A stretch of 64,000 nucleotides of DNA, taken from NCBI RefSeq assembly GCF_025558485.1, contig NZ_CP102930.1, positions 1,798,001-1,862,000 of the forward strand, in the 5' to 3' direction. The notes under the pieces are model-generated. The model ran no database searches. It was not told the DNA's origin and worked only from the letters and a program-made list of their open reading frames with translations. The position numbers were made by a program, and so were the translations under genes. Numbering within the stretch: position 1 is the stretch's first letter; every line of letters begins with the position of its first letter. This DNA is from Bdellovibrio bacteriovorus (lineage in GTDB: Bacteria > Bdellovibrionota > Bdellovibrionia > Bdellovibrionales > Bdellovibrionaceae). Of the stretch, positions 46,120-54,560 are shown piece by piece.

Positions 46120-47070
46120 ATGAAAACAGCCAAATTACTTTCCGCCGTATTTTTGAGTTCCGCCCTTTTGACGACTGCCTGTACGCCTAAGGACGAAGCT
46201 GTCACCGACAAAGCTACACGCGATCGCATTATTGCTCAGAACAACCGTAAGAGCGGTAAGGCCTCTAAACCAGGTCAAACTGGCTTTAAATTCCAGTTCG
46301 GCTCTTTTGCCAGCACCACACTTGTTGTAGGCAAGCAGATCGAGGCTTTGGAAGTTCTTCGCTATGCTTTGGATTCGCAGGAAGTTCACAAGTCTGTTTA
46401 TAAAGCTGACGTGAAAAAACGCGATGACGGCAGTGATGCCGTGACTTTGGTGGCGGATAAAGTAGTGACGAATTACACCACAAGCAAAGGTGAGTTCAGC
46501 ACCACGCTTAGCAAAACCTGGAAAATCGACGTGACTTACCTTGATGGTCAAGTGGCGACGGTGAAGGCTGTTTCTGTTAAGTCCCGTGCCTCTTTGGATC
46601 AAAAAAATCTTGAAAAGACTTTCGTCAACATGAACGAAGACGAAGCCGTTGTTGAAGCGCTGAATGAAGGCGGAGTTCTAAAGGTCAGAATCACCGCAAA
46701 AGGTCTGATCAATGGACGCTTGAAAAATGCAGCAACTCGCGAAAAGTACGAGTTCTCTGAAACTCTGGAAGTGTCTTTGGAATCCCTGCTATCCGGAAAA
46801 GTGGCGCCTCAGAAGCTGGATGCAAAATTGGATTACATCAAGGACAACGGCAAGCCTTGGTCCACGACATTGAAGGCCGGCAAAATGAATGTTGAGCTTC
46901 AAGGTCTTTGTAACGTGGCGATTTTTGATTCAGTGATGAAGGGGAAAAACCCTAAAACCATGATCTCCACTGCGGAAGGCATTGAGGTGACTTCATCCAG
47001 TTTCAAGTCCACTTACGCCGCTTGTGGCTCTCGCCCAACAATCGATCTTTCTTTATTGCTGATCTACTAA
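46120..47070 (+). CDS. lipoprotein, unknown
   Basis: A 316-residue lipoprotein (lipobox LTTAC) with a Lys/Asp-rich linker and a body of regular beta strands (FKFQFGSFASTTLVVGK, YKADVKKRDDGSDAVTL). Two Cys near the end (LCNV, AACGS) may pair. The ATG at 46120 gives a good lipoprotein signal; no clear RBS. Followed by a terminator. Family not recognised. Confidence 0.75.
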   Translation: MKTAKLLSAVFLSSALLTTACTPKDEAVTDKATRDRIIAQNNRKSGKASKPGQTGFKFQFGSFASTTLVVGKQIEALEVLRYALDSQEVHKSVYKADVKKRDDGSDAVTLVADKVVTNYTTSKGEFSTTLSKTWKIDVTYLDGQVATVKAVSVKSRASLDQKNLEKTFVNMNEDEAVVEALNEGGVLKVRITAKGLINGRLKNAATREKYEFSETLEVSLESLLSGKVAPQKLDAKLDYIKDNGKPWSTTLKAGKMNVELQGLCNVAIFDSVMKGKNPKTMISTAEGIEVTSSSFKSTYAACGSRPTIDLSLLLIY

Positions 47071-47086
47071 TCTGACTCAAGCAATC

Positions 47087-47118
47087 AAAAAAAAGCCGCG
47101 ATCTCTCGCGGCTTTTTT
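47087..47118. terminator. bidirectional rho-independent terminator
   Basis: aaaagccgcga pairs with tcgcggctttt, loop tctc, with A run before and T run after. Serves the convergent lipoprotein and phosphodiesterase genes. Confidence 0.9.
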
Positions 47119-47133
47119 CGGTGCTTTTGAAGC

Positions 47134-48318
47134 TTACTTCTTTTTCGTCTTCTTGGCGTCTTTAGCGGGCTTTGTTTCCTTGGCAGGAGCTTCGTCCTTC
47201 ACCGGCGTTTTCGCCTCGCCACGCTGTTTTAAACGCACATAAAGCGGGAAGTGATCGGCCACCCCGATCATGCGGTCATAGTCCCAGCGCAATGGGTATT
47301 TGCCCTTTTTCAAGTGAACGTCATCGTAACGAATAACGTCGATGGTGTTTGGCTCCATCTGGTAGCTGCCGGTTCCGTCAGCCAATAAAGCTTTTGAATA
47401 GATATGCGCATCCAGAAAAGACCAGGACTTGCGATAGTTGTGCGTGCCCGGGCACTCTTTGCAACCAACGAAATGAGACACCGCACCCACCGGAGAGAAT
47501 GTGCCAGCAAAGATCTTTTCTTTGTCCTCTTCCTCGTGAGTGATGTTCAAGTCACCACCTGCGATCACCATCGCATTTGGTCCTTTATCCTTAATCAACT
47601 GAGCAACAAACTCCGCCGCCTGTTGGCGCCAGTAAGTCGGGTTGGCCTGAGACGGGAAGTGAGCTGTAAAGAACGTGATAGGATCGCCATTTGGAGCTTT
47701 CAACGTCACTTCCAGAACGCCACGGGATGCTTCCATCCACTTTTTGTCCTCGTCGTTTTTAGGTTTCCATGGGATCTTGTGCAGAACCGGTTTACCCACA
47801 ACTGGCAGGCGGGACATCAAGCCCACGTCGATACCGCGTTTATCCGGGCCCTCGATCAGAATCACAGTGCCGTAGTTGGCTTTTTGCAGATATTTTTTAT
47901 TCCAGATGTTCAGAACGTTTTCATTCTCAACCTCGATCAGCATCAAGACGTCCGGACCTTGACCATCCACACCCAGAACCACTTTGGAAAGGTTTTGCAG
48001 CTTTTTATCAAGCTGAGCCTCGCTCCAGTCAGTAGAAAGGCACTCGGACAGACGATAGCCGCTGTCGTTGTTGTCTTTGCAGGCCTGGCGAATCGCCGGA
48101 TCTTGCTTGGCGGATAACGGCATATAAGTATAGTCGTTGCGATCTGCATCGTGAGTCGTGTCGAACAAGTTTTCGACGTTGAAGGACATCACGGCGATTT
48201 CGTCTGCGGCTTTTGGAGGAAGGCTAAACTCCGCCTTTTTAAAGGTGACGGCACAGCCAACAAGCAAGGACAGAAGAAGGGCAAGGGTCAGGTTCTTAAG
48301 TTGCAGTAAATTTTTCAT
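47134..48318 (-). CDS. endonuclease/exonuclease/phosphatase-family lipoprotein
   Basis: A 394-residue lipoprotein (lipobox LLVGC). EEP fold motifs: MSFNVENLFD, LIEVENENVL (metal Glu), FFTAHFPS, VIAGGDLN, and the last metal/His motif GVADHFPLYV. So it should be a metal-dependent phosphodiesterase or nuclease at the envelope; an exported nuclease would fit a predator digesting prey DNA, but DNA as substrate is a guess. The tail is Lys-rich. Confidence 0.85.
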   Translation of the reverse strand: MKNLLQLKNLTLALLLSLLVGCAVTFKKAEFSLPPKAADEIAVMSFNVENLFDTTHDADRNDYTYMPLSAKQDPAIRQACKDNNDSGYRLSECLSTDWSEAQLDKKLQNLSKVVLGVDGQGPDVLMLIEVENENVLNIWNKKYLQKANYGTVILIEGPDKRGIDVGLMSRLPVVGKPVLHKIPWKPKNDEDKKWMEASRGVLEVTLKAPNGDPITFFTAHFPSQANPTYWRQQAAEFVAQLIKDKGPNAMVIAGGDLNITHEEEDKEKIFAGTFSPVGAVSHFVGCKECPGTHNYRKSWSFLDAHIYSKALLADGTGSYQMEPNTIDVIRYDDVHLKKGKYPLRWDYDRMIGVADHFPLYVRLKQRGEAKTPVKDEAPAKETKPAKDAKKTKKK

Positions 48319-48406
48319 GCCTCAGTTGTAAGGGATGGGGGAGGGGGACTCAAGTTGAAAGAGTTTTAGGAATTCGTTGAGACTCACACCGTCTAAATTT
48401 TGCCCC

Positions 48407-48435
48407 TTGTGTAACGTGGTGCGATATGGCATATT
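48407..48435 (+). promoter_or_regulatory. sigma-70-like promoter
   Basis: TTGTGT (48407-48412), 17-base spacer, CATATT (48430-48435), followed by a 30-base leader with GAGGAG before the ATG at 48466. Confidence 0.45.
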
Positions 48436-48465
48436 TCACCCGAATTTTGTCACTGAGGAGCTTTC

Positions 48466-49011
48466 ATGCTGAAAAAGGCCCTGGCCCTATCCCTTGTTTT
48501 CTCTTGTTTTGGAACCGTCGCTTTTGCTCAAGAGCGTGAAGAAAGCATGGTGATGTCTGTCGGTGACTCCCTTCGCAGAAACTGGAACTTCACTTTGTTC
48601 TCAGTTGTTTCCCAAGCGAACATGAAGCCGGGTAAAACGCAGACAGACGGCCGTTCTCAGGATTCCTACACTTATCTTAGCGCCAACTACAAAATTAACG
48701 CTGACCAAAAAGTTTCTCTGCGCATTCCATTTGTATTCAATACCGCAGGTCAGAATGCTTATGGCGATCAGGTAAAACAAGAAGCGCAATTGTCTGACAT
48801 TCACATTGCTTACGCGAACTATGATTTGGGTTATATCGGTGACGTGGATCTGGCGGGTAATGCGAAACTGTATCTTCCAACCAGTAAGTACGCTGAAAAC
48901 TCCGGTATGATTGCCAAGCTTCGTTTGGAAATGTTCTTTGACTACTCTATCGGTCGTTTCTCTTACATCTCTTACGGTATCAAGCCGGACTTCTTCTGGC
49001 AGAGCCGGTGA
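48466..49011 (+). pseudogene. truncated outer-membrane protein
   Basis: 181 residues: signal peptide (ending VAFA) and about eight barrel-like strands (NWNFTLFSVVSQ, YTYLSANYKI, FDYSIGRFSYISYGI), then an abrupt KPDFFWQSR stop with no terminal aromatic strand. It overlaps the convergent pseudouridine synthase by 40 nt. Promoter and RBS look intact, so the likely reading is loss of the 3' half by a deletion. A short natural barrel is less likely since the end does not fit BAM recognition. Confidence 0.55.
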
Positions 49012-49874
49012 TCATGGGTTTGATCACAAAGAATCCGCAGAAAAAGGGCCGTCCTTATTTTAATAGCGCCGCCTTGATTGCCAAAGGCAAAAAGCCTCAG
49101 TTCTTCCCACAGCTTTTCTGCTCCATAAGCAAAATCACCGACAATAGGATGACCTTCGGCCCCGAGTTGCGCGCGAATTTGATGCGTGCGCCCGGTGTGT
49201 AACTTAATTTTTGCCAGGCCCTGATTGTTTTCAAGTTTGGAAAACTCAAGAATCTCAAGAAGGCATTCCTGCCATTTTAGTTGCGCCTCTTTACTGACAG
49301 TCTTGGGTGCGCGTGGTGAGGGCTCCATGTAATGACGAAGCAGTCCTGGGAAAAGGTTCTGTCCCTGCACGCGAGCTCGATAGACCTTGTGCATTTCGCG
49401 CTGAATAAGCAGTTTGTTGAACTCGGTTTGAAATTCCGCGGTCTTGGCATACACGATCAACCCGCGTGTTGGCACGTCCAAGCGGTGAGTGACAAGGACG
49501 GGAACCTCCAAAGTCTGTTGCAAATAGGCCTGCAGGTTTTCGCGCAGATTATCGACGCTGGCATGAACAGGCAGGCCCGAGATTTTGTTCGCGACCACGA
49601 AATGTTCGTTGTGAAAAAGGATACGTGAAAGCCATTGTCCGTCGTTGGCAGGGAAGCGGCGGGGTTTCGTATGGACTCGAATATAGTCGCCCGTTGAAAC
49701 CGAGGAATTCTCCGTAACTCGTTGGTGGTTGTGATAGATGGCACCGAGCTGAAGCAAAAACAGGATCTGATCGCGATCAAGTTCCAGATTGCTTAATAAT
49801 ACATCACAAAGCCCACCAGACTGAGGGCTTAAAATATGTCTGACTCCGTATTCAAATCCTCTGGCACTCTGCAT
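48972..49874 (-). CDS. RluA-family RNA pseudouridine synthase
   Basis: A 300-residue protein. S4-like N-terminus (SNLELDRDQILFLLQLGAIY), catalytic motif HRLDVPTRGLIVYAKT (Asp of HRLD), then KVYRARVQG and GRTHQIRAQLGAEGHPIVGD, typical of RluA. Isomerises uridine in rRNA or tRNA. The C-terminal tail after LFAFGNQGG (FLRILCDQTHDHRLCQKKSG) is not family-like and overlaps the truncated barrel, so it may be read-through into fused sequence. Start at ATG 49874 is a choice; TTG 49928 or GTG 49901 would extend it. Confidence 0.82.
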   Translation of the reverse strand: MQSARGFEYGVRHILSPQSGGLCDVLLSNLELDRDQILFLLQLGAIYHNHQRVTENSSVSTGDYIRVHTKPRRFPANDGQWLSRILFHNEHFVVANKISGLPVHASVDNLRENLQAYLQQTLEVPVLVTHRLDVPTRGLIVYAKTAEFQTEFNKLLIQREMHKVYRARVQGQNLFPGLLRHYMEPSPRAPKTVSKEAQLKWQECLLEILEFSKLENNQGLAKIKLHTGRTHQIRAQLGAEGHPIVGDFAYGAEKLWEELRLFAFGNQGGAIKIRTALFLRILCDQTHDHRLCQKKSGLIP

Positions 49875-49972
49875 ACTTAAATCTTCTTGTGAGAAAGACA
49901 CATAGCACGGTGTGGTAAGTGTGTTCAAGCGGGACTGTTTAATTCATAGTAGGTCCCACAGGAGAATGCAGT

Positions 49973-50641
49973 TTGGAGTTTGCTAACGAGCCAATATTTC
50001 AATGGATGTCTCAGTTCGCTTATCAGCCGGGTATGGTTTATGCCGGGTTGATTGCGATGATGGCATTATCTGCCGTTGGTTTCCCGCTGCCTGAAGAAGT
50101 GACATTGATCAGTGTCGGTATCCTGGCCTTTATGGGCGCACATCCGGCTCACTTTCCGCCGCCTTTTGAAGGGGCTCCTGTTATTAACGTTCACACGGCT
50201 TCGATCATTGCTTTTACGGCCGTTGTTGCCAGCGACACTTTAATTTACTTTATAGGCCGGGTCTTCGGGCGAAAGCTTCTGTATCATCCGCGTGTTCATA
50301 AGTTCTTTCCGGATCACATGATGAAGCGTGTGGAAGAGTGGACTCACAAATATGGCGCTTATGCCTGTGGGATCTTCCGTTTTACACCAGGATTGCGTTT
50401 CCCGGGGCACTTGGCTTGCGGGATGTTAAGATACCCTGTGTGGAAGTTCCTTCTTATTGACGGTATTGCGGCTTTGATCAGTGTGCCGACGCAGATTTAT
50501 CTGTTGGCGCATTACGGGGAGCCAATCCTGAAATACCTTCGCCAGTTCAAGCTGGTGGTGTTTGGAATCATCGCTGTGCTGGTGATGTATTTCGTTATCA
50601 AAAAGATCCGCGAACGCTGGATCGCAAAAGCCCAGCTTTAA
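49973..50641 (+). CDS. DedA-family membrane protein
   Basis: A 222-residue protein with the DedA features: ALSAVGFPLPEEVTLISVGI, a re-entrant region, GRVFGRKLLYHPRV and FTPGLRFPGHLACGM (the conserved R-x-x-P-G-x-R), and four to five membrane spans. DedA proteins act in lipid scrambling and membrane homeostasis. The start is TTG at 49973, eight bases after CAGGAGA. Longer loop after span 1 (HPAHFPPPFEGAP) is unusual. Confidence 0.88.
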   Translation: MEFANEPIFQWMSQFAYQPGMVYAGLIAMMALSAVGFPLPEEVTLISVGILAFMGAHPAHFPPPFEGAPVINVHTASIIAFTAVVASDTLIYFIGRVFGRKLLYHPRVHKFFPDHMMKRVEEWTHKYGAYACGIFRFTPGLRFPGHLACGMLRYPVWKFLLIDGIAALISVPTQIYLLAHYGEPILKYLRQFKLVVFGIIAVLVMYFVIKKIRERWIAKAQL

Positions 50642-50655
50642 GCTGGGCTTTTTTG
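50626..50655 (+). terminator. rho-independent terminator overlapping dedA end
   Basis: aaaagcccagc pairs with gctgggctttt over loop tttaa, then T run. The left arm encodes the last residues (AKAQL) and the loop contains the stop. Confidence 0.88.
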
Positions 50656-50674
50656 TTTTCTTTTAATAAATTCC

Positions 50675-51730
50675 TTAAGCGGCATTTTCGCCGTAAATGA
50701 TGTCTGGTGTGATCTCGCAGCACAAGTGCAGGCTTACAGGTTTTGAGTGGAATTGTGGTTCCACGTCCTTCCAGAAGATTTTTTCATAGCCGCTTTGCAG
50801 GGCAAAGATCTCTTCACGGATTTTAAACAACAAGCCTGCCGGGGAGCCCAGCAGCCAGTCCATTTGCACCAGATAGAAGGCTTCTTCCAGCTCCATCGGG
50901 TTTAAGGACGTGATAAAGTTTTTCGGCAGATTGTTCACCAGATGGCAGGCGTTGTGAGAATACTTTTGGAACGCTTTTTCCATCGGATTTACAAACAAGT
51001 TGTCCACGCGGCTGTCCGGAGTTTTCGGACCACTGAATGGTTGAGAGAACTTTTTAAAATTCCAGTATAACAAAGCATCATTCACCACATATTCCGCACG
51101 CGGCAGGTAATCAGTGATGGCATCGACTTTCACACCTTCATGGGAAGGGTCTTCCACGTGGGCATTGTGGTCCACAGCGACCAGGCTGCGCAGGTTGTAG
51201 AGGAAAGAGTACAGGTACTGAAGCTTGTCCACGAAGGGTTTTGAGAAGTTCAGGCCGAAGTTATACATCAATGGCTGACCCATTTTGTTTTCAAACCACG
51301 AGAAACTGTCCAGCAATGGCCACAAGGCTGTCAAATCAACGCCCCAGGGTTTCAAAGCTGTTTCAAAGTGTTCGTTGAAATTGTTTTCAAACTCAGCACA
51401 GATTTCCGGATTTACGACAGCGATGTGAGATTGCAAAGCCCGTACGCGCGGGGAGGATCTGTCATAAAGTTCGGTGTGCGGGTCCAAGGCTTTCCATGCC
51501 TCTGTCGCGAAGTTGTAATCCAAATGAGGTGTTGCCACAGGGCTTTTGATGTAATGGTTCAATTTGACAAGAGACAAACCCACCAGAGCGTCAGACATAT
51601 ATTTGAACGGCTCAGAGGCTTTGAATTTCTCATAGGCGGATTCCTGATTCCAAAATTGGACTTTGAGAGGCTTCCAAGTGGAGCCTTTTTCCATAGTAAC
51701 GTCAAAACCCAAGCGCAATTTATGCTTCAT
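50675..51730 (-). CDS. conserved cytoplasmic protein, unknown
   Basis: A 351-residue protein. The ATG at 51730 follows AGGAG by six bases. No signal or membrane helix. Trp/Tyr-rich helical sequence; FDVTMEKGSTWKPLKVQFWN and HNACHLVNNLPKNFITSLNP are distinctive. Family not recognised. Divergent from the TatD gene with 78 bases between them. Confidence 0.72.
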   Translation of the reverse strand: MKHKLRLGFDVTMEKGSTWKPLKVQFWNQESAYEKFKASEPFKYMSDALVGLSLVKLNHYIKSPVATPHLDYNFATEAWKALDPHTELYDRSSPRVRALQSHIAVVNPEICAEFENNFNEHFETALKPWGVDLTALWPLLDSFSWFENKMGQPLMYNFGLNFSKPFVDKLQYLYSFLYNLRSLVAVDHNAHVEDPSHEGVKVDAITDYLPRAEYVVNDALLYWNFKKFSQPFSGPKTPDSRVDNLFVNPMEKAFQKYSHNACHLVNNLPKNFITSLNPMELEEAFYLVQMDWLLGSPAGLLFKIREEIFALQSGYEKIFWKDVEPQFHSKPVSLHLCCEITPDIIYGENAA

Positions 51731-51808
51731 ACATACTCCTATCCAAACATGTATCGGAGGAACTTCGCCCTTGTTCGAGTCTGGGATTTCGCGATATAAC
51801 CTGGACCT

Positions 51809-52609
51809 ATGGTTGGATTTGGATATTGGGTCGATGCCCACGGACATCTGGCTGATTCACGTTGGGACGGTCGGGTTGATGAAGTGATTGAAAGTGCTCG
51901 CACGCGCGGGATTGCCTTCTTTATGCAAGGGGGTGTGGGGCCCGAGGATTGGGCCCGGCAGATCGAACTGAAAAAGAAATATCCCAACCACATTGGCCTT
52001 TGTTTTGGGCTGCATCCGTATTGGGTGGTGGATCATGACGAAGACGAGTGCGAAGCGGCTCTGGATGTCTTGGCGGGGCTGCTGCCTCAGGCGCAAGGCT
52101 TGGGGGAACTGGGGTTGGATTTCCGCCCTCACATTATGAAGGATTCCCGCGAGCGTCAGATCGGTGTATTTGAGCAACAGTTGGAATTGGGTCATATGAC
52201 CGGAAAACCTTTGGTGTTGCATCTGGTGCAGGCGCATGAGGAAAGCCTGCGAATTATGGACGTTTGGGGGCTTCCAAAGCAAAAGGGCATGGTGCATTCT
52301 TTCAACGGCAGTTGGGGGAAGGCGCAGGAGTTCTTAAAACGCGGTCTGTTCCTGTCTGTCGGGGGCCCGGTGTGTCGTCCGGACAACCAAAAGTTGCACC
52401 AAGCCGTGCGGGAAATACCGCTGGAGCAGCTTTTAATCGAAAGCGACAGCCCGGATCAGGCGCCACCTGCCTATAAAGGCGGCTTAAACCCTCCTGAAAG
52501 CATCTGGGAGGTGGCAAGAACTATAGGGGAGCTAAAATCCCTTGATCCTATGGAAATATTAGATATCACTACTGCAAACTTTCGAAGATTTGCACCGCCA
52601 ATAGAGTGA
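51809..52609 (+). CDS. TatD-family metal-dependent hydrolase
   Basis: A 266-residue TIM-barrel hydrolase: VDAHGHLAD (HxH), GLHPYWV, LGELGLDF (metal Glu), HLVQAHEE, HSFNGSW and IESDSPDQAPP (Asp). In place of the usual D-x-H-x-H-x the first motif is DAHGH, still two His. Family members are 3'-5' exo-DNases or D-aminoacyl-tRNA deacylase-like. Ends 9 nt before tcdA, so same operon. Confidence 0.87.
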   Translation: MVGFGYWVDAHGHLADSRWDGRVDEVIESARTRGIAFFMQGGVGPEDWARQIELKKKYPNHIGLCFGLHPYWVVDHDEDECEAALDVLAGLLPQAQGLGELGLDFRPHIMKDSRERQIGVFEQQLELGHMTGKPLVLHLVQAHEESLRIMDVWGLPKQKGMVHSFNGSWGKAQEFLKRGLFLSVGGPVCRPDNQKLHQAVREIPLEQLLIESDSPDQAPPAYKGGLNPPESIWEVARTIGELKSLDPMEILDITTANFRRFAPPIE

Positions 52610-52618
52610 GGGCGAAAT

Positions 52619-53476
52619 ATGGACACAACACAAACTGAAAATCTGCCTCAACCACCAGAAACGGAGTACGTGCTTCACCGCCGCTTCGACCGTATGGGTC
52701 GTTTAGTGGGTGATGAAGTGATGAAGCGTCTGTTCAACACTCACGTGATGGTGATTGGTTTGGGCGGCGTGGGTTCGTGGGCGGCCGAATCACTGGCTCG
52801 TTCCGGTGTGGGTAAGATCACCGTGGTGGATTTCGATGAAATCTGCATCACCAACGCCAACCGCCAGATGCACGCCTTGCAAGGTCTTGTCGGTAAGAAA
52901 AAAGCTGAAGTCATGGGCGAGCGTCTGCGCAAGATCAATCCGCAGAACACGGTGAAAGTGATTCCGGAATTCTACAATGAAGCTAATTCTGAAATGATGT
53001 TGTCCCATAAGCCGGACTATATCGTGGATGCGATCGACAACCTGACGGCGAAAACTCACCTGCTGGCAACATGCCGTGCTCGGGGTATCAAAGTTGTCAC
53101 AACAGGTGGAACAGCGGCGAAGATGGATCCACTGCGTATCAAAAAAGCGGATTTGTCTGCGACTCACGGGGACCCGATGGCGTCTCAGGTGCGCAAGATC
53201 CTTCGTCAGAAATTTGATTTCCCGGAAAAGAATTTTGGCATTCCCTGCTTCTTTTCGGATGAAACTCCAATTCAGCCGGTGGAATTGAAATACGACCACG
53301 GTCAGGGCTTTAAATGCGTGTGCCCCAAAGGTCAAAATGATCTGCACAACTGTGACAGTCGTAACGTGATCTGGGGGACCGCAAGCTTTGTTACCGGAGC
53401 ATTTGGACTGCATTTGGCGTCCCACATTGTTCAGGAAATCCATGCGCAAGTATGGGGTGAGGCGGAAAAGAAATGA
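52619..53476 (+). CDS. tcdA: tRNA threonylcarbamoyladenosine dehydratase
   Basis: A 285-residue E1-like protein. ATP loop GLGGVGSWAAESLARSGVGK, VDFDEICITNANRQ, then DNLTAKTHLLATCR with the expected Asp. The C-terminal FKCVCPKGQNDLHNC and GTASFVTGAFGLHLAS match TcdA (CsdL), which cyclises t6A to ct6A on tRNAs reading ANN codons. Slightly long N-terminus. Stop overlaps a small membrane gene (ATGA). Confidence 0.9.
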   Translation: MDTTQTENLPQPPETEYVLHRRFDRMGRLVGDEVMKRLFNTHVMVIGLGGVGSWAAESLARSGVGKITVVDFDEICITNANRQMHALQGLVGKKKAEVMGERLRKINPQNTVKVIPEFYNEANSEMMLSHKPDYIVDAIDNLTAKTHLLATCRARGIKVVTTGGTAAKMDPLRIKKADLSATHGDPMASQVRKILRQKFDFPEKNFGIPCFFSDETPIQPVELKYDHGQGFKCVCPKGQNDLHNCDSRNVIWGTASFVTGAFGLHLASHIVQEIHAQVWGEAEKK

Positions 53477-53631
53477 TCGTCATTGCCTGGTTCACACTGA
53501 TTGCCTTTATTATCCTTTTCAGCTTTGCTTTTCTGGGTGCAACGTTCTGGCACTGGTACAAAGAGGATAAAGCCAAAAGAAAAGCGGCAGCCACTGCTGC
53601 CGCCGCTGGCGCCGCTTCTGCCAATAGTTAA
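53473..53631 (+). CDS. small single-pass membrane protein (52 aa)
   Basis: ATG overlaps the tcdA stop by 4 nt (ATGA). Translates to 52 residues: hydrophobic helix VIAWFTLIAFIILFSFAFLG, then TFWHWYKEDKAKRK and an Ala-rich tail. The coupling, codon use and topology (basic residues after the helix) suggest a real gene. Role unknown; the Ala tail is low complexity. Confidence 0.65.
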   Translation: MIVIAWFTLIAFIILFSFAFLGATFWHWYKEDKAKRKAAATAAAAGAASANS

Positions 53632-53645
53632 GATCTGCCAGTTTA

Positions 53646-54422
53646 TTAAATCGACACAGGTTGCGAGTCCGGGATCGAAACACTGATGCCGGGTTTGTCT
53701 CCGGTAGCATCAAATGGCGTCGCCTTCAGGGTGTCGCCATTTTGCCATGTATAAGGGGACGTGACCTCTATCGCCGTACTTAATTCGGCGATTTCACCCA
53801 GAGTCATCAGGAGTGATCCTGAACGATAGATTTCCAAACGATATTGATATTGTTTCTTCTGCGTCAGTCCGACGTGAGACACATTGGCTGACAGGGCTCC
53901 GGTTCCGCCTTGTCCACCGATGAATAATCGCGCGGTTGTTTTGCCAGCATAGGTGTCAATACTGGCTGCGGCACCAGCAGCGGGAATGGTCGTCGGAGAA
54001 TATGTAAAACGAATGGTTGCCGAGGTGTTCGTACTGCCGCGGGTGCTGGCGGTGATGGTCTGGTAGGCATCGTGGGCGCTGTATCCCGGGTAAACGGTCA
54101 GGTCCACTGGCACAGACCAGGTCCCGTTATCAGTACAGAAGACAGAGGGGCTGTGAACCAGCTCGTCGGCTCCGGCCATCATGATCAGATCGCCGGGTTT
54201 GCACACACCACCGATTGTCGCTGCTGTTGTGTTTTCATCATAAAGACCCAGCAAGTGGGTGTTGTTGGCTTTGAACACTGCCGTGAAGGCGCTTTGTGAA
54301 GAGCCCAAATTCGTGTCGCCTTCAGACGCGTTGGCTTCAGTCGGGGTTAGGTGCGCTTGCAAAACGCAGCCCGTGGAGAAAATCAAAGAGATTAGGCAGA
54401 ATAAAACGTACCGATTTTTCAT
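53646..54422 (-). CDS. lipoprotein, unknown
   Basis: A 258-residue lipoprotein (lipobox FSTGC). Mature region rich in Thr/Ser/Gly with Ig-like strands (WSVPVDLTVYPGYSAHDAYQ, ITASTRGSTNTSATIRFTYS), similar in style to bacterial Ig modules. Two Cys (GGVCKPGD, FCTDNG) may pair. Its ribosome site lies in a strong hairpin, see 54425-54460. Confidence 0.75.
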   Translation of the reverse strand: MKNRYVLFCLISLIFSTGCVLQAHLTPTEANASEGDTNLGSSQSAFTAVFKANNTHLLGLYDENTTAATIGGVCKPGDLIMMAGADELVHSPSVFCTDNGTWSVPVDLTVYPGYSAHDAYQTITASTRGSTNTSATIRFTYSPTTIPAAGAAASIDTYAGKTTARLFIGGQGGTGALSANVSHVGLTQKKQYQYRLEIYRSGSLLMTLGEIAELSTAIEVTSPYTWQNGDTLKATPFDATGDKPGISVSIPDSQPVSI

Positions 54423-54424
54423 AG

Positions 54425-54460
54425 GGCCTCCGAAGAACTTTTCGGTTCTTCAATGAGGCC
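54425..54460 (-). promoter_or_regulatory. hairpin sequestering the ribosome site of the lipoprotein
   Basis: On the message: GGCCTC, 3 bases, GAAGAAC, loop CGAAAA, GTTCTTC, 1 base, GAGGCC. The 3' arm contains GGAGG (54431-54427), four bases before the ATG at 54422. So 13 base pairs would hide the Shine-Dalgarno. A second AGGAGG lies outside at 54464-54459. Could be an RNA thermosensor or protein-bound control site; it could also be chance. Confidence 0.55.
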
Positions 54461-54560
54461 TCCTGAGTGTTGCCGTTGAAATTAGAAGGAATGTGTTTCT
54501 TTCTCGCATGGGAATGGCCCAACTTGAGACGTCGGTGACTTCAAGAAAGGCCAAATCCTA

